Source: Zobellella endophytica (lineage in GTDB: Bacteria; Pseudomonadota; Gammaproteobacteria; Enterobacterales; Aeromonadaceae). Taken from it: a stretch of DNA of 64,000 bases. The position numbers and the translations under genes were made by a program. This document shows, piece after piece, positions 1 to 8,438 of this stretch (its first letter is position 1; every line of letters starts with the position of its first letter). The stretch spans positions 62,001 to 126,000 of the forward strand of contig NZ_PXYG01000008.1 in NCBI RefSeq assembly GCF_003012775.1, read 5' to 3'. The notes beneath the pieces are model-generated. The model was not told the origin of the DNA, ran no database searches, and saw nothing but the letters and a program-made list of their open reading frames with translations.

Positions 1-2
1 GG

Positions 3-434
3 GAGCGGGAAACGGAAAAGGTGGAGGCGCTGGACGCCGGCGCCGACGACTACCTGACCAAGCCGTTCGGCGCCCAGGAACTGCTGGCGCGGATCCGGGT
101 GGCCTTGCGCCGGCCGGCCCGGGATGCGGAGCTGCCGCTGCAGCTGGGCGACATCCTGGTGGATCCGGCGGCGCGGCGGGTCAGCCGCGGCGGCGAGCCG
201 CTGCACCTGACCCCCACCGAGTACAAGCTGCTGCTGTTCCTGCTGCGCCACGCGGAAAAGGTGGTGACCCACCGCCAGATCCTGAGCGCGGTCTGGGGCC
301 CGGCCCACGTGGAGCACCACGAATACGTGCGGGTGCACATGTCCCAGCTGCGCCAGAAGCTGGAAACCCAGCCCGCCCATCCCCGCATCCTGCTCACCGA
401 GCCGGGTATCGGCTACCGGCTGGTGCTGCCCTGA
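3..434 (+). CDS. kdpE: KdpE-like OmpR-family response regulator, 3' part
   Basis: This is the C-terminal 143 codons of a response regulator; the 5' end lies outside the window. The frame is open from base 3, so the GTG at 21 is internal. The end of the receiver domain is visible (ALDAGADDYLTKPFG, with the conserved Lys-Pro of the beta5-alpha5 loop), followed by an OmpR-type winged helix (HLTPTEYKLL ... VWGP ... RVHMSQLRQKLE ... GIGYRL). The VWGP..VEH and HMSQLRQKLE segments resemble KdpE, which activates the high-affinity K+ ATPase operon kdpFABC with its sensor KdpD. The neighbouring kdp genes would be to the left, out of view, so the KdpE assignment rests on sequence resemblance only. Confidence 0.8.
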   Translation, partial: ERETEKVEALDAGADDYLTKPFGAQELLARIRVALRRPARDAELPLQLGDILVDPAARRVSRGGEPLHLTPTEYKLLLFLLRHAEKVVTHRQILSAVWGPAHVEHHEYVRVHMSQLRQKLETQPAHPRILLTEPGIGYRLVLP

Positions 435-504
435 GGCAGGCAGAAGTGCTCGTCCGGGTGCCCGGGTCGTTATGGCGTCCGCGGGGCGAGTCCCATCGAG
501 TGAC

Positions 505-1401
505 TCAACACGAAGGGAAGCCGTAAAGCCGGGCTGGGTTGTCGACCAGAATGCGTCGCCGCAGGGCTTCATCAGGTACCCAATCGGCCAGCAGGCTGAG
601 CAGGGGACCATCGCCCGGCATGGGCCGGCCGAAATGAGGATGCGGCCAGTCCGAGCCCCATAACATTTGCTGCGGGTTGGCCCCGACCAGGGCCTGGGCA
701 AAGGGGAGTACGTCTGTGTAAGGCGGCAGCGGCTGGTTGGTGATGCGGTAACTGCCCGACAGCTTGACCCAGGCCCTGGCGTCTTCCACCAGCCTCAGCA
801 GCGCCTGAAAGCCGGGGTGATGCAGGCCGTTGGCGACATTCATGTGCCCCATGTGGTCGATGACGACCGGGGTGGGGAGACTCCGGATCCTGGCTTCCAG
901 CTGTTCGAATTCGGATACGTCGATCAAAAACTGCAGGTGCCAGCTGCGCTCGGCCAGGCGCCGGGCCAGGGACTCCACATCCCGCCAGGCAATGCCGCCC
1001 TTGAACAGCAGGTTCATGCGCACGCCGCAGACGCCGGCCCGGGCCAACTGGTCCAGCTCCCGTTCGGAGATATCCGCATCCACCACCGCCACGCCCTTGT
1101 ACTGCAGACCCTGCTGCTGCAGGTAATGCAGGGTGTCCACCATCAGGCGGTTGTCGGTGCCGTAGACGCTGGGCTGGACCAGCACCCCCCGCTCGATGCC
1201 GAGGGTGCGGTGCAGGTGCAGGTAGGCGCCGGGCGGTGCGTCGGGCGGGGTATAGCTGCGGTTGGCGGTATAGGGGTAGCGTTCCGCGGGGCCGAACACA
1301 TGGGCGTGGGTATCGCAGCTGCCTTGCGGTGGGCGGGCCCCCGCCGGTTGCGGAAAGGGATCGGCGGCGGCACAAAACGGAATGGTATCTGGCTGGGTCA
1401 T
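505..1401 (-). CDS. Amidohydrolase, 2-pyrone-4,6-dicarboxylate hydrolase-like
   Basis: A 298-residue TIM-barrel metal hydrolase of the amidohydrolase_2 family that includes LigI-type PDC lactonase and sugar-lactone hydrolases. Visible metal-site motifs are DTHAHVFGP (HxH, near residue 35), VIDHMGH (His, mid-protein) and WGSDWPHPHF (catalytic Asp, C-terminal). The start is set at 1401 because AGGAA precedes that ATG by about 8 nt; the longer open frame upstream overlaps the neighbouring hydrolase. It is the second gene of a minus-strand pair behind the alpha/beta hydrolase at 1472-2362. It is clearly paralogous to the C-terminal half of the FadR fusion at 3598-5223: both carry QPSVYGTDNR, NLLFK and IDVSEF. 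A lactone or cyclic-ester substrate is likely from the family; the actual substrate is unknown. Confidence 0.85.
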   Translation of the reverse strand: MTQPDTIPFCAAADPFPQPAGARPPQGSCDTHAHVFGPAERYPYTANRSYTPPDAPPGAYLHLHRTLGIERGVLVQPSVYGTDNRLMVDTLHYLQQQGLQYKGVAVVDADISERELDQLARAGVCGVRMNLLFKGGIAWRDVESLARRLAERSWHLQFLIDVSEFEQLEARIRSLPTPVVIDHMGHMNVANGLHHPGFQALLRLVEDARAWVKLSGSYRITNQPLPPYTDVLPFAQALVGANPQQMLWGSDWPHPHFGRPMPGDGPLLSLLADWVPDEALRRRILVDNPARLYGFPSC

Positions 1402-1416
1402 GGGGAATTCCTGTGA

Positions 1417-1464
1417 ACCCGGGGTAACGGGGAGGGCGGTTGTGCTTCCTCCGTTACCCCGGGT
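1417..1464 (-). other. Intercistronic hairpin, 14-bp perfect stem
   Basis: ACCCGGGGTAACGG (1417-1430) is the exact reverse complement of 1451-1464, with a 20-nt loop. It lies in the 70-nt gap between the alpha/beta hydrolase and the amidohydrolase genes. There is no U-run, so it is more likely an mRNA processing or stabilising element than a terminator. Confidence 0.6.
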
Positions 1465-1471
1465 ATGCCGG

Positions 1472-2362
1472 TTAGACGTTGCGTTGCATCCAGTCGGCGA
1501 TGTGGCCGGAGAACTGGATAAACAGCGGGTTGTCGTCCAGCATCCACTCGGTATGGCCGCCCCCCTCGAGCAGGAACAGCTCCTTCGGGCCCGGGTAGGC
1601 GGCATAGAGGGACTTGGGCTCGGTCACCGGGTGCAGATCGTTTTCGGCGCCGTGGGCGATGAGCAGCGGCACGCTGGCGAAACGCTCGTCCAGGTGGGCT
1701 TCGGGCTTGAAGCTGATCAGCGAGTCGGCGAAATCGAAACTGGAGGTCACGCCGTAGCCCGGGGCCTTGACCAGCTCGGTGAAGACGTACTCGCGGCTCA
1801 CCGGATCCAGCGGGTAGATGTCGAAGGGATCGATGCCTTGCGGCTCACCGCCCAGGGCCAGGCGCTGACGCTCCGCGGCCATGAACTGCTTGAAGGCTTT
1901 CCAGCCGTGCTCGCCGCGCAGGGCCTTCTGAACCCGTACCGCGTCGAAGAAGCCGTTCATTGCCACCAGGGCGTCCACCTGGCCTTCGACCAGGCGACAG
2001 GCATCGAGGATCAGGCCACCGGCCATGCCCCAGCCGGCCAGCACCACCTTGCGGCCTTCTTTCTCGGCCCGCTGGCGCACTACCGCCACGGCGGCGGCGA
2101 TGTCGCGCACCTGCTCTTCGAGCAATACTTTTTCACGGGTGCCCTGGGACTCGCCGAAACCGCGGTAGTCGAAACCGAACACGGTAAAGCCGCGGGGGGT
2201 GAAGGCACGGGCGTAGCGCTCGGGGTGGATGTTTTTCTGGCCGGTAAAGCCGGAGCATACAATCACTATCGGCAGGGACGGATCGTTGTTGTGTTCGTCG
2301 GTGAAGAAGGCGCCGTCGAGCACCAAACCATCGCTGTGAAATTTAACGTTTTGCTCAATCAT
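1472..2362 (-). CDS. Alpha/beta-hydrolase fold protein lacking the nucleophile serine
   Basis: About 296 residues with an alpha/beta-hydrolase layout: an oxyanion-type CSGFTGQ segment near residue 38, YRGFGES, the nucleophile elbow, an acid-loop segment AHGAEND, and a C-terminal EGGGHTEW histidine. The elbow reads LAGWGMAGG, so the nucleophile position of the usual G-x-S-x-G motif is Gly, while the candidate Asp and His are kept. It may therefore be a pseudo-hydrolase, or a lyase or binding protein. Two adjacent ATGs (2365 and 2362) are possible starts; neither has a strong Shine-Dalgarno sequence. It is divergent from the GlxA-type regulator, and the shared 130-bp gap contains a triple direct repeat. 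It is probably the first gene of an operon with the amidohydrolase. Confidence 0.75.
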   Translation of the reverse strand: MIEQNVKFHSDGLVLDGAFFTDEHNNDPSLPIVIVCSGFTGQKNIHPERYARAFTPRGFTVFGFDYRGFGESQGTREKVLLEEQVRDIAAAVAVVRQRAEKEGRKVVLAGWGMAGGLILDACRLVEGQVDALVAMNGFFDAVRVQKALRGEHGWKAFKQFMAAERQRLALGGEPQGIDPFDIYPLDPVSREYVFTELVKAPGYGVTSSFDFADSLISFKPEAHLDERFASVPLLIAHGAENDLHPVTEPKSLYAAYPGPKELFLLEGGGHTEWMLDDNPLFIQFSGHIADWMQRNV

Positions 2363-2408
2363 CATCGGTATCCCAAGAAGGAGTGGTAGGGTCGAGGCTC
2401 ATAATGCG

Positions 2409-2435
2409 GTAACCATCAGGTTAAATAACTGTTAA
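2409..2435. promoter_or_regulatory. Triple direct repeat, candidate GlxA/AraC-type operator (site 1)
   Basis: GTAAC-N6-GTTAA-N6-GTTAA has 11-bp periodicity. It sits between the divergent hydrolase (start 2362) and regulator (start 2494), 45-85 bp from each. The same pattern recurs at 8439-8465 before the ABC importer. AraC-type regulators commonly bind direct repeats one helical turn apart, and the adjacent gene encodes one. Confidence 0.5.
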
Positions 2436-2493
2436 TATCCGACAACGTTGCTAAAAAAAGCGACATCGACGGGCAGGTGCAAAGGAGCTGACG

Positions 2494-3498
2494 GTGCTGG
2501 GAGTCACAGAGGTAGAGCAAATCGGTTTTTTTCTGGTGCCGGAATTTTCCATGTTGTCTTTTTCCGCGGCGGTGGAGCCGCTGCGCATGGCCAACCGCAT
2601 CAGGAAGCGGCCCCTGTATCAGTGGCACCTGTACAGCCGGGGCGATCTGCCGGTGCCGGCCAGCAACGGCATGCCCTTCGCCCCGACCCGCCGCTTCGAG
2701 GACACCGACGACATCGGCACCATGATAGTGGTGGCGGGAATCGGTGCCGAGGTGGTGAAGGACGAGGGTCTCAACCGCTGGTTGCGCCAGCTGTCCCGCC
2801 GGCAGATCACCCTGGGCTCGACCTCTACCGGCAGCCTGCTGCTGGCCCGGGCCGGGGTGCTCAGGCAGCACTCCTGCACCATCCACTGGGAGAACAAAGA
2901 GAGCCTGCAGGAAGAATTTCCCGATTTGCGGGTCACCGGCGAGCTGTATGAGGTGGATGACAGGATCATCACCTGCTCCGGCGGCCTGGCGGGGCTGGAC
3001 ATGATGCTGCACCTGATCGCGCTCAAGCACGGTGAACAACTGGCCAACGATGTGGCCGAGCAGTGCATCCACCCCAGCATCAGGCCGGCTCATGACAGCC
3101 AGCGCATGGCCATCCAGACCCGGCTCAACGTGCATCATCCCCGCCTGGTCCGGGCCATAGAGGTCATGCGCAGTCACCTCGAAGAGGTGTTGAGCTGCCA
3201 GCAGGTAGCGGAGCAGGTCGGGTTGTCCAGCCGTCAGCTGGAACGCCTGTTCAAACAGCTGCTCGGCACCTCGCCCGCCGGTTTCTACCTTGACCTGCGG
3301 CTGGAGAAGGCGCGCCACCTGCTGCTGCAGTCCAGCCTGTCCACCCTGCAGGTGGGCATGGCTTGCGGCTTCGCTTCCTCCTCCTATTTTTCCCGCTGCT
3401 ATCAGCAGAAGTACGGCTGCAGCCCCCGGCAGGAACGGCAGGCCCGGCGAATCCGGCCGGTTATCGAGGGGGAGCCGCGGACCGATAAACGGGACTGA
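2494..3498 (+). CDS. GlxA-family transcriptional regulator (DJ-1/PfpI domain + AraC HTH)
   Basis: A 334-residue regulator that starts with GTG, preceded at 7 nt by AAGGAG. The N-terminal half is a DJ-1/PfpI-like domain (IGFFLVPEFSMLSFSAAVEPLRMANR is the opening signature). The C-terminal ~100 residues are an AraC/XylS double helix-turn-helix (VAEQVGLSSRQLERLFKQLLG and MACGFASSSYFSRCYQQKYG). This is the architecture of GbdR, CdhR and DhcR, which control quaternary-amine and carnitine catabolism in Pseudomonas. That parallel fits the quaternary-amine-type ABC importer 5 kb downstream, but the ligand here cannot be told from the sequence. Likely self- and operon-regulation comes from the repeat at 2409-2435. 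Confidence 0.88.
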   Translation: MLGVTEVEQIGFFLVPEFSMLSFSAAVEPLRMANRIRKRPLYQWHLYSRGDLPVPASNGMPFAPTRRFEDTDDIGTMIVVAGIGAEVVKDEGLNRWLRQLSRRQITLGSTSTGSLLLARAGVLRQHSCTIHWENKESLQEEFPDLRVTGELYEVDDRIITCSGGLAGLDMMLHLIALKHGEQLANDVAEQCIHPSIRPAHDSQRMAIQTRLNVHHPRLVRAIEVMRSHLEEVLSCQQVAEQVGLSSRQLERLFKQLLGTSPAGFYLDLRLEKARHLLLQSSLSTLQVGMACGFASSSYFSRCYQQKYGCSPRQERQARRIRPVIEGEPRTDKRD

Positions 3499-3535
3499 TA
3501 CCAGGCTTGTATCCGCCGGGAATTTGCTATAGGTT

Positions 3536-3571
3536 TCACTTCACTTGTAGGACAACCAACAAGTGAAGTGA
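3536..3571. promoter_or_regulatory. Inverted repeat with FadR-family consensus, candidate operator of the downstream regulator fusion
   Basis: TCACTTCACTTGT (3536-3548) is the exact reverse complement of 3559-3571, with a 10-nt centre. The left arm and centre contain TTGTAGGACAA (3545-3555), which fits the FadR-subfamily GntR consensus TNGTNNNACNA. It lies 27-62 bp upstream of the FadR-fusion start, a natural position for autoregulation. Confidence 0.6.
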
Positions 3572-3597
3572 TAGCGCAGGCAAGACGAGAGGCCGAG

Positions 3598-5223
3598 ATG
3601 AAACTGACCAACCTGTCCAAGCCGCGCCAGCTGTCGACCGAGGTGGCCGGTCAGTTGGAGCGGGAGATCCGCGACGGCAACCTCAGGGTGGGGGACAAGC
3701 TGCCGACCGAGCAACAGCTGACACAGGCGTTCGGCGTGAGCCGCAACGTGGTGCGGGAAGCCATAGCACGGCTGAAGTCCGAGGGGTTCGTCGAGAGCCG
3801 CCAGGGGCTGGGGGCCTTTGTTATCGCCGATGGCCGGCAACAGGGCTTTAAGATCAATCCCGAGGAGCTGGCCAGCCTGGCCAAGCTGCGCAAATTGCTC
3901 GAGCTCAGGCTGGAGCTGGAAGTGGCGGCGGCAGGCATGGCGGCCAGGCGCCGCACCCGGGCCCAACTGGCGCGGCTGGCCGAGGCGGTGGCGGAACTGA
4001 CCCGGGCGGCGCAACGCCAGGACAGCCTGCTGCCCGGAGAGCTGTCGTTCAGCCGTGCGTTGGCCGAGGCCAGCGGCAACGAATATTTCGACAATTTCAT
4101 CCTGTTTCTCGCCGGCCACCTGTTCGAGGCCCTCGGCCGGGTCAAACCGGCGCAGGCCCTGTTTGCCCGCGAAGCTGCCACCATAGTGGCAGAGCGGCGC
4201 GAGATCCAGGAAGCCATTGTGTTGGGTGATCCGGATCTGGCCCGGCGGGCGACCTGGCGACATATCCTGAATACCGCCGATCGCCTGGGACTCAAAGGCC
4301 TGCAGGGTTGGGAACGGACCCGTATGAGCGCTCTTGGTGAGACCCATGCTCCCCTGTGCCTGCCGCCGGATCCGAGCCCCCGCCAAGTACATTTCGCCGT
4401 CCCGGCAGGTGCCTGCGATTGTCATATGCACGTGTTCGGGCCGTCCCGGCGTTATCCGCTCACTCCCCACCGCTCCTATACCCCGGCCCCGGCATCCCTC
4501 GCCGGTTACCGTAAGGTCATGACAACCTTGGGGCTGTCCCGGGCGGTGGTGGTGCAGCCCAGTGTGTACGGCACCGACAACCGCATGCTGCTCGAGGTAT
4601 TGCGCAAGGGCGGCGAGCAGTTCCGGGGAGTGGTGGTGATCGATCCCGACACCCCGGAGGCCGAGCTGCAAGCCATGCATGAACTGGGCGTGCGGGGGGT
4701 GCGTATCAATCTGCTGTTCAAGAGCGGAGTCGAGGTATCCGATGTGCGCCGGCTGGCGGCCAGGGTGGCGCCTTTCGGCTGGCACCTGCAGATGCTGATC
4801 GACGTCTCCGAGTTTTCCGATCTGTATCAGTCCCTGGGGCGGCTGCCGGTACAATTGGTGATCGACCATATGGGCCATATGCCGACCCAGTTCGGCGTCG
4901 AGGCTCCCGGTTTTCAGGAAATGCTGGCCCTGGCCCGGGATGGCCGGGCCTGGATCAAGCTGTCCGGCGCCGAGCGCATCAGTGGCGAGGCCTATCCTTA
5001 CGCCGATGTGGCTCCTTTCGCCCGGGCCATATTGGCGGCGGCACCGGAACGAACGTTGTGGGCCTCGGACTGGCCCCACACCGGGTTGGAGCGGGACATG
5101 CCCAATGACGGCGGCCTGCTCGAACTGGTGCATGACTGGGCGGCGGACCCGCTTCTGTTGCGCAAGATCCTGGTCGACAACCCCCAGCGCCTCTACGGTT
5201 TCGCACCGCTGGCGCACGATTAA
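3598..5223 (+). CDS. FadR-type GntR regulator fused to PDC-hydrolase-like amidohydrolase
   Basis: A single open frame of 541 codons. Residues 1-75 are a GntR winged helix (GDKLPTEQQLTQAFGVSRNVVREAIARLKSEGFVESRQGLGAFV), and ~80-235 an all-helical FCD ligand domain. From about residue 265 there is a complete amidohydrolase: CDCHMHVFGP (HxH), VIDHMGHM (His) and WASDWPHTG (Asp). The start at ATG 3598 is chosen for GAGAGG 7 nt upstream; the GTG at 3568 lies inside the inverted repeat. An in-frame ATG at 4324, between the two halves, is preceded by GGAACGGA and could give a free amidohydrolase as a second product. Separate proteins are the norm for both families. The enzyme half is paralogous to the gene at 505-1401. 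An operon with the YdiJ-like gene 33 nt downstream is likely. Confidence 0.82.
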   Translation: MKLTNLSKPRQLSTEVAGQLEREIRDGNLRVGDKLPTEQQLTQAFGVSRNVVREAIARLKSEGFVESRQGLGAFVIADGRQQGFKINPEELASLAKLRKLLELRLELEVAAAGMAARRRTRAQLARLAEAVAELTRAAQRQDSLLPGELSFSRALAEASGNEYFDNFILFLAGHLFEALGRVKPAQALFAREAATIVAERREIQEAIVLGDPDLARRATWRHILNTADRLGLKGLQGWERTRMSALGETHAPLCLPPDPSPRQVHFAVPAGACDCHMHVFGPSRRYPLTPHRSYTPAPASLAGYRKVMTTLGLSRAVVVQPSVYGTDNRMLLEVLRKGGEQFRGVVVIDPDTPEAELQAMHELGVRGVRINLLFKSGVEVSDVRRLAARVAPFGWHLQMLIDVSEFSDLYQSLGRLPVQLVIDHMGHMPTQFGVEAPGFQEMLALARDGRAWIKLSGAERISGEAYPYADVAPFARAILAAAPERTLWASDWPHTGLERDMPNDGGLLELVHDWAADPLLLRKILVDNPQRLYGFAPLAHD

Positions 5224-5255
5224 CCCCCTGAAAACACAAAGGAACGGATACCACC

Positions 5256-8200
5256 ATGATACCTGCTCTTACCCCGACGTCGGTGACACAGGAGACCTAC
5301 CTCGCCTTTCTCAGTACGCTGCAGGCGCAGGGCTTCGAAGGTGACATCAACACCGACTACGGCCACCGTCTGGCTCAGGCCACCGACAATTCCATCTACC
5401 AGTTGCTGCCCCAGGCGGTGCTCTACCCGCGTCACAAGGAGGACGTGGCCCTGCTCGCCCGGCTGGCCGGTCGTGAGGCGTTCCGTCATATAGTGCTGAG
5501 CCCGCGGGGCGGCGGTACCGGCACCAACGGTCAGTCCCTGAGTGACGGCATCGTGGTCGATTTGTCCCGGTTCATGAATCGTATTCTGGAGATCAATCCG
5601 GAGCAGGGCTGGGCCAGGGTCGAGGCCGGGGTGGTCAAGGATCAGCTCAATCGGGCGCTGGCGCCGCATGGGCTGTTTTTCGCCCCCGAGCTGTCCACCA
5701 GTAACAGGGCTACCATCGGCGGCATGATCAACACCGATGCCAGCGGGCAGGGGTCGGTACGCTACGGTAAAACCCGGGATCATGTGCTGGAACTCGGCAC
5801 TGTGCTGCTGGATGGCAGCCTCTGGCAGTCGGCCCCGCTGGATGATGCAGTGCTGCAGCGGTACCAGCAGCGGGACGATCTGGTCGGACAGCTGCATCGG
5901 GAGCTGGATGCCCTGCACCGGGAAAACCGGGAGCTGATTGAGAGCCGCTTTCCCAAGCTCAACCGCTGCCTCACCGGTTACGATCTCGCCCACCTGCGTG
6001 ACGAAAACGGCCGCTTCGATCTCAATTCCCTGCTGTGCGGCTCCGAGGGCAGCCTCGGTTTTATCGTCGAGGCCAGGCTAAGGGTGCTGCCCTTGCCCCG
6101 TTTTGCGACGCTGGTCAACATCAAGTACGCCAGCTTCGACCATGCCCTGCGTGATGCCAAGGCGCTGATGAACTGGCAGCCGTGCTCCATCGAAACGGTC
6201 GATTCCCGGGTGTTGCAGCTGGCGATGGCCGATATCGTTTGGGACTCGGTACGCGACTACTTTCCCCGGCGTGCGGAAGAACCGCCGATCCGTGGCATCA
6301 ATCTGGTGGAATACACCGGCAACAGCCGGGAAGAGGTGGAGCGGAAGGTCAAGGCCCTCAGTCGCCACCTGGAGCGGCAGGCCGGCGGCGAGGGACAGAG
6401 CTTCGGTTTTACCCTGGCCCACGGCGAGACCGAGATCAAGAAAATCTGGGCCATGCGCAAGCGGGCGGTGGGGCTGCTCGGCAACGGTAAGGGGGAGCGA
6501 CGGCCCATCCCGTTTGTGGAAGATACCGCCGTGCCGCCCGGGCATCTGGCTGACTTTATCGGTGAGTTTCGTGCGGTGCTGGATCGCCACGGCCTGGACT
6601 ACGGCATGTTCGGCCATGTGGATGCGGGAGTGCTCCATGTGCGTCCGGCCATCGATATGAAGGACCCCGATCAGGAGCCACTGATCCGGACCATCACCGA
6701 CGAGGTGGTGCGACTTACCCAAAAGTACCATGGTTTGCTGTGGGGTGAGCACGGCAAGGGCGTTCGCTCGGAATATGCCCCGGCCTTTTTCGGCCCCCTC
6801 TATCCGGTGCTGCAGCGGGTCAAGGCGCTGTTCGACCCCCATAACCAGCTCAACCCCGGCAAGATAGCCACTCCGGCGGGCACCGGTGCCGAGCTGCTGC
6901 GGATAGACGGCGTGCCGACCCGCGGCCAGTTCGATCGCCAGATCCCGGTATTGGTACGGCAGGAGTATCAGAGTGCACTCGGCTGCAACGGGAATGGCGC
7001 CTGTTATAACTTCGATCCCGATGACGCCATGTGCCCCTCCTGGAAAGCGACCCGGCAGCGGCTGCAATCTCCCAAGGGGCGGGCCACTCTGGCTCGGGAA
7101 TGGTTGCGGCTGCTGGCCGGGCAGGGGGTCGATCCCCTGGTGGAAAGTGCGCGGCTGCGGCGTGCGGCTCCATTCGCCGGGCTCTGGTCCCGGCTGCGCA
7201 ACAGTCTGGCAAAACGGCGGGGAGCTACCGACTTTTCTCACCAGGTACATGAGGCCATGGCGGGCTGCCTGGCCTGCAAGTCCTGTGTGTCCCAATGTCC
7301 GATCAAGGTGGACATCCCGGATCTGCGCGCCCGCTTTATGGAGCTCTATTACGGCCGCTATCTGCGTCCTGTGAGCCATTACCTGGTGGCCAGCCTCGAG
7401 CATCTGGTGCCCTGGCTGGCGAAGTGGCCGGCGCCCTATAACTGGCTGATAGACAGCCGGGCGCTGCGGGGAGTGTGGCGGCGTATCGGGCTGGTGGACA
7501 GCCCCCGGCTCAGCGGTATGCGTCTGGACCGGGCGTTGCCGGCGCTGGGGATCGACTGGGCGACACCGGAGCGGCTGGCGTCCCTGAGTCCGGCCGAGCG
7601 GGACAATACGGTGGTACTGGTACAGGACGCCTTTACCTCCTATTTCGAGACCAGGCTGGTACTGGATGTGCTGGCCCTGCTGACGAAGCTGGGTTTCCGT
7701 CCGCTGCTGGCTCCCTTTCTGCCCAATGGTAAGCCCCTGCATGTGCATGGTTTCCTGGGGGCCTTTCACAAAGGGGCCCACAAGAATAATGCCATGCTCC
7801 GGCAGTTGGCGGACTTTGGGGTGCCGCTGGTGGGGGTGGATCCTTCCATGACCCTGAGCTATCGCCACGAGTATGCCAAGGCCCTGGGTGCGGAGCAGGT
7901 GCCCGCGGTGTTGTTGCTGCAGGAGTGGCTGGTGGGCCGGCGTGATCGACTGCGGGCGCTGGGCAGCAACCTGAAACCGGCAGAGTACCTGCTGCTGCCC
8001 CACTGCACGGAAAAAACCGCGGCGACGGCTGCCATCCGGGACTGGCAGGCCCTGTTTTCGGACTTCAACCTGACTTTGCAGGTGCCGAACCTGGGCTGCT
8101 GCGGTATGGCCGGTACCTATGGACACGAGACGGCCAATCGGGAGACCTCGCGGCAGATTTACGAGCAGAGTTGGGCCAGGGTGACGAGAGCCGCGGCCAA

Positions 8201-8315
8201 CCAGGGCCGGCTGGTGGCCACCGGTTACTCCTGCCGCAGCCAGGTCAAACGCGTTGAGGGCGAGACCATTCATCATCCGTTGCAGGTGCTGCTGGCCAGG
8301 CTGGAAGAAGGCTGA
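5256..8315 (+). CDS. ydiJ: YdiJ-type FAD-binding and Fe-S oxidoreductase (D-2-hydroxyacid dehydrogenase)
   Basis: 1019 residues, the same size as E. coli YdiJ, a D-2-hydroxyglutarate dehydrogenase. In order: an FAD_binding_4 domain (PRGGGTGTNGQSLSDG near residue 85; GGMINTDASGQGSVRYGK); an FAD-oxidase C domain (HGKGVRSEYAP, FDPHNQLNPGK); a 4Fe-4S ferredoxin-type segment (CLACKSCVSQCPIKVDIP near 670); and a C-terminal CCG-type cysteine domain (PNLGCCGMAGTYGHE). Electrons would pass from the hydroxyacid through FAD and Fe-S to the respiratory chain. AAGGA precedes the ATG. It is placed directly after the FadR-amidohydrolase fusion, so it may oxidise the hydroxyacid released by lactone hydrolysis. 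A 16-bp terminator-like hairpin follows. Confidence 0.88.
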   Translation: MIPALTPTSVTQETYLAFLSTLQAQGFEGDINTDYGHRLAQATDNSIYQLLPQAVLYPRHKEDVALLARLAGREAFRHIVLSPRGGGTGTNGQSLSDGIVVDLSRFMNRILEINPEQGWARVEAGVVKDQLNRALAPHGLFFAPELSTSNRATIGGMINTDASGQGSVRYGKTRDHVLELGTVLLDGSLWQSAPLDDAVLQRYQQRDDLVGQLHRELDALHRENRELIESRFPKLNRCLTGYDLAHLRDENGRFDLNSLLCGSEGSLGFIVEARLRVLPLPRFATLVNIKYASFDHALRDAKALMNWQPCSIETVDSRVLQLAMADIVWDSVRDYFPRRAEEPPIRGINLVEYTGNSREEVERKVKALSRHLERQAGGEGQSFGFTLAHGETEIKKIWAMRKRAVGLLGNGKGERRPIPFVEDTAVPPGHLADFIGEFRAVLDRHGLDYGMFGHVDAGVLHVRPAIDMKDPDQEPLIRTITDEVVRLTQKYHGLLWGEHGKGVRSEYAPAFFGPLYPVLQRVKALFDPHNQLNPGKIATPAGTGAELLRIDGVPTRGQFDRQIPVLVRQEYQSALGCNGNGACYNFDPDDAMCPSWKATRQRLQSPKGRATLAREWLRLLAGQGVDPLVESARLRRAAPFAGLWSRLRNSLAKRRGATDFSHQVHEAMAGCLACKSCVSQCPIKVDIPDLRARFMELYYGRYLRPVSHYLVASLEHLVPWLAKWPAPYNWLIDSRALRGVWRRIGLVDSPRLSGMRLDRALPALGIDWATPERLASLSPAERDNTVVLVQDAFTSYFETRLVLDVLALLTKLGFRPLLAPFLPNGKPLHVHGFLGAFHKGAHKNNAMLRQLADFGVPLVGVDPSMTLSYRHEYAKALGAEQVPAVLLLQEWLVGRRDRLRALGSNLKPAEYLLLPHCTEKTAATAAIRDWQALFSDFNLTLQVPNLGCCGMAGTYGHETANRETSRQIYEQSWARVTRAAANQGRLVATGYSCRSQVKRVEGETIHHPLQVLLARLEEG

Positions 8316-8336
8316 ATGGCGTTGCGGTTTCGCAGG

Positions 8337-8371
8337 TACCAAAGCGGCCCCGGAGCGGGGCCGCTTTGGTA
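8337..8371 (+). terminator. Strong hairpin after ydiJ-like gene
   Basis: A perfect 16-bp stem (8337-8352 with 8356-8371) closes a GAG loop, 22 nt after the stop codon. The stem is GC-rich with an AAAG/CTTT base. No T-run follows beyond the stem, so it may work as a bidirectional or Rho-assisted terminator. Confidence 0.65.
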
Positions 8372-8438
8372 TGTCCGCCAGGGGTCGTATTTTTTAGTTA
8401 ATATGTCGGATTACTACACTTTAATGCAGGGGTAAATG

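Noticed and set aside
1382-2389. Long plus-strand open frame opposite the alpha/beta hydrolase
   Set aside because: It is antisense to a gene with clear family motifs, and its translation shows no recognisable domain; it reflects high GC content.
6078-8342. 754-codon minus-strand frame opposite the YdiJ-like gene
   Set aside because: Low-complexity His/Gln/Arg-rich translation without motifs; the plus strand carries a full FAD/Fe-S enzyme.
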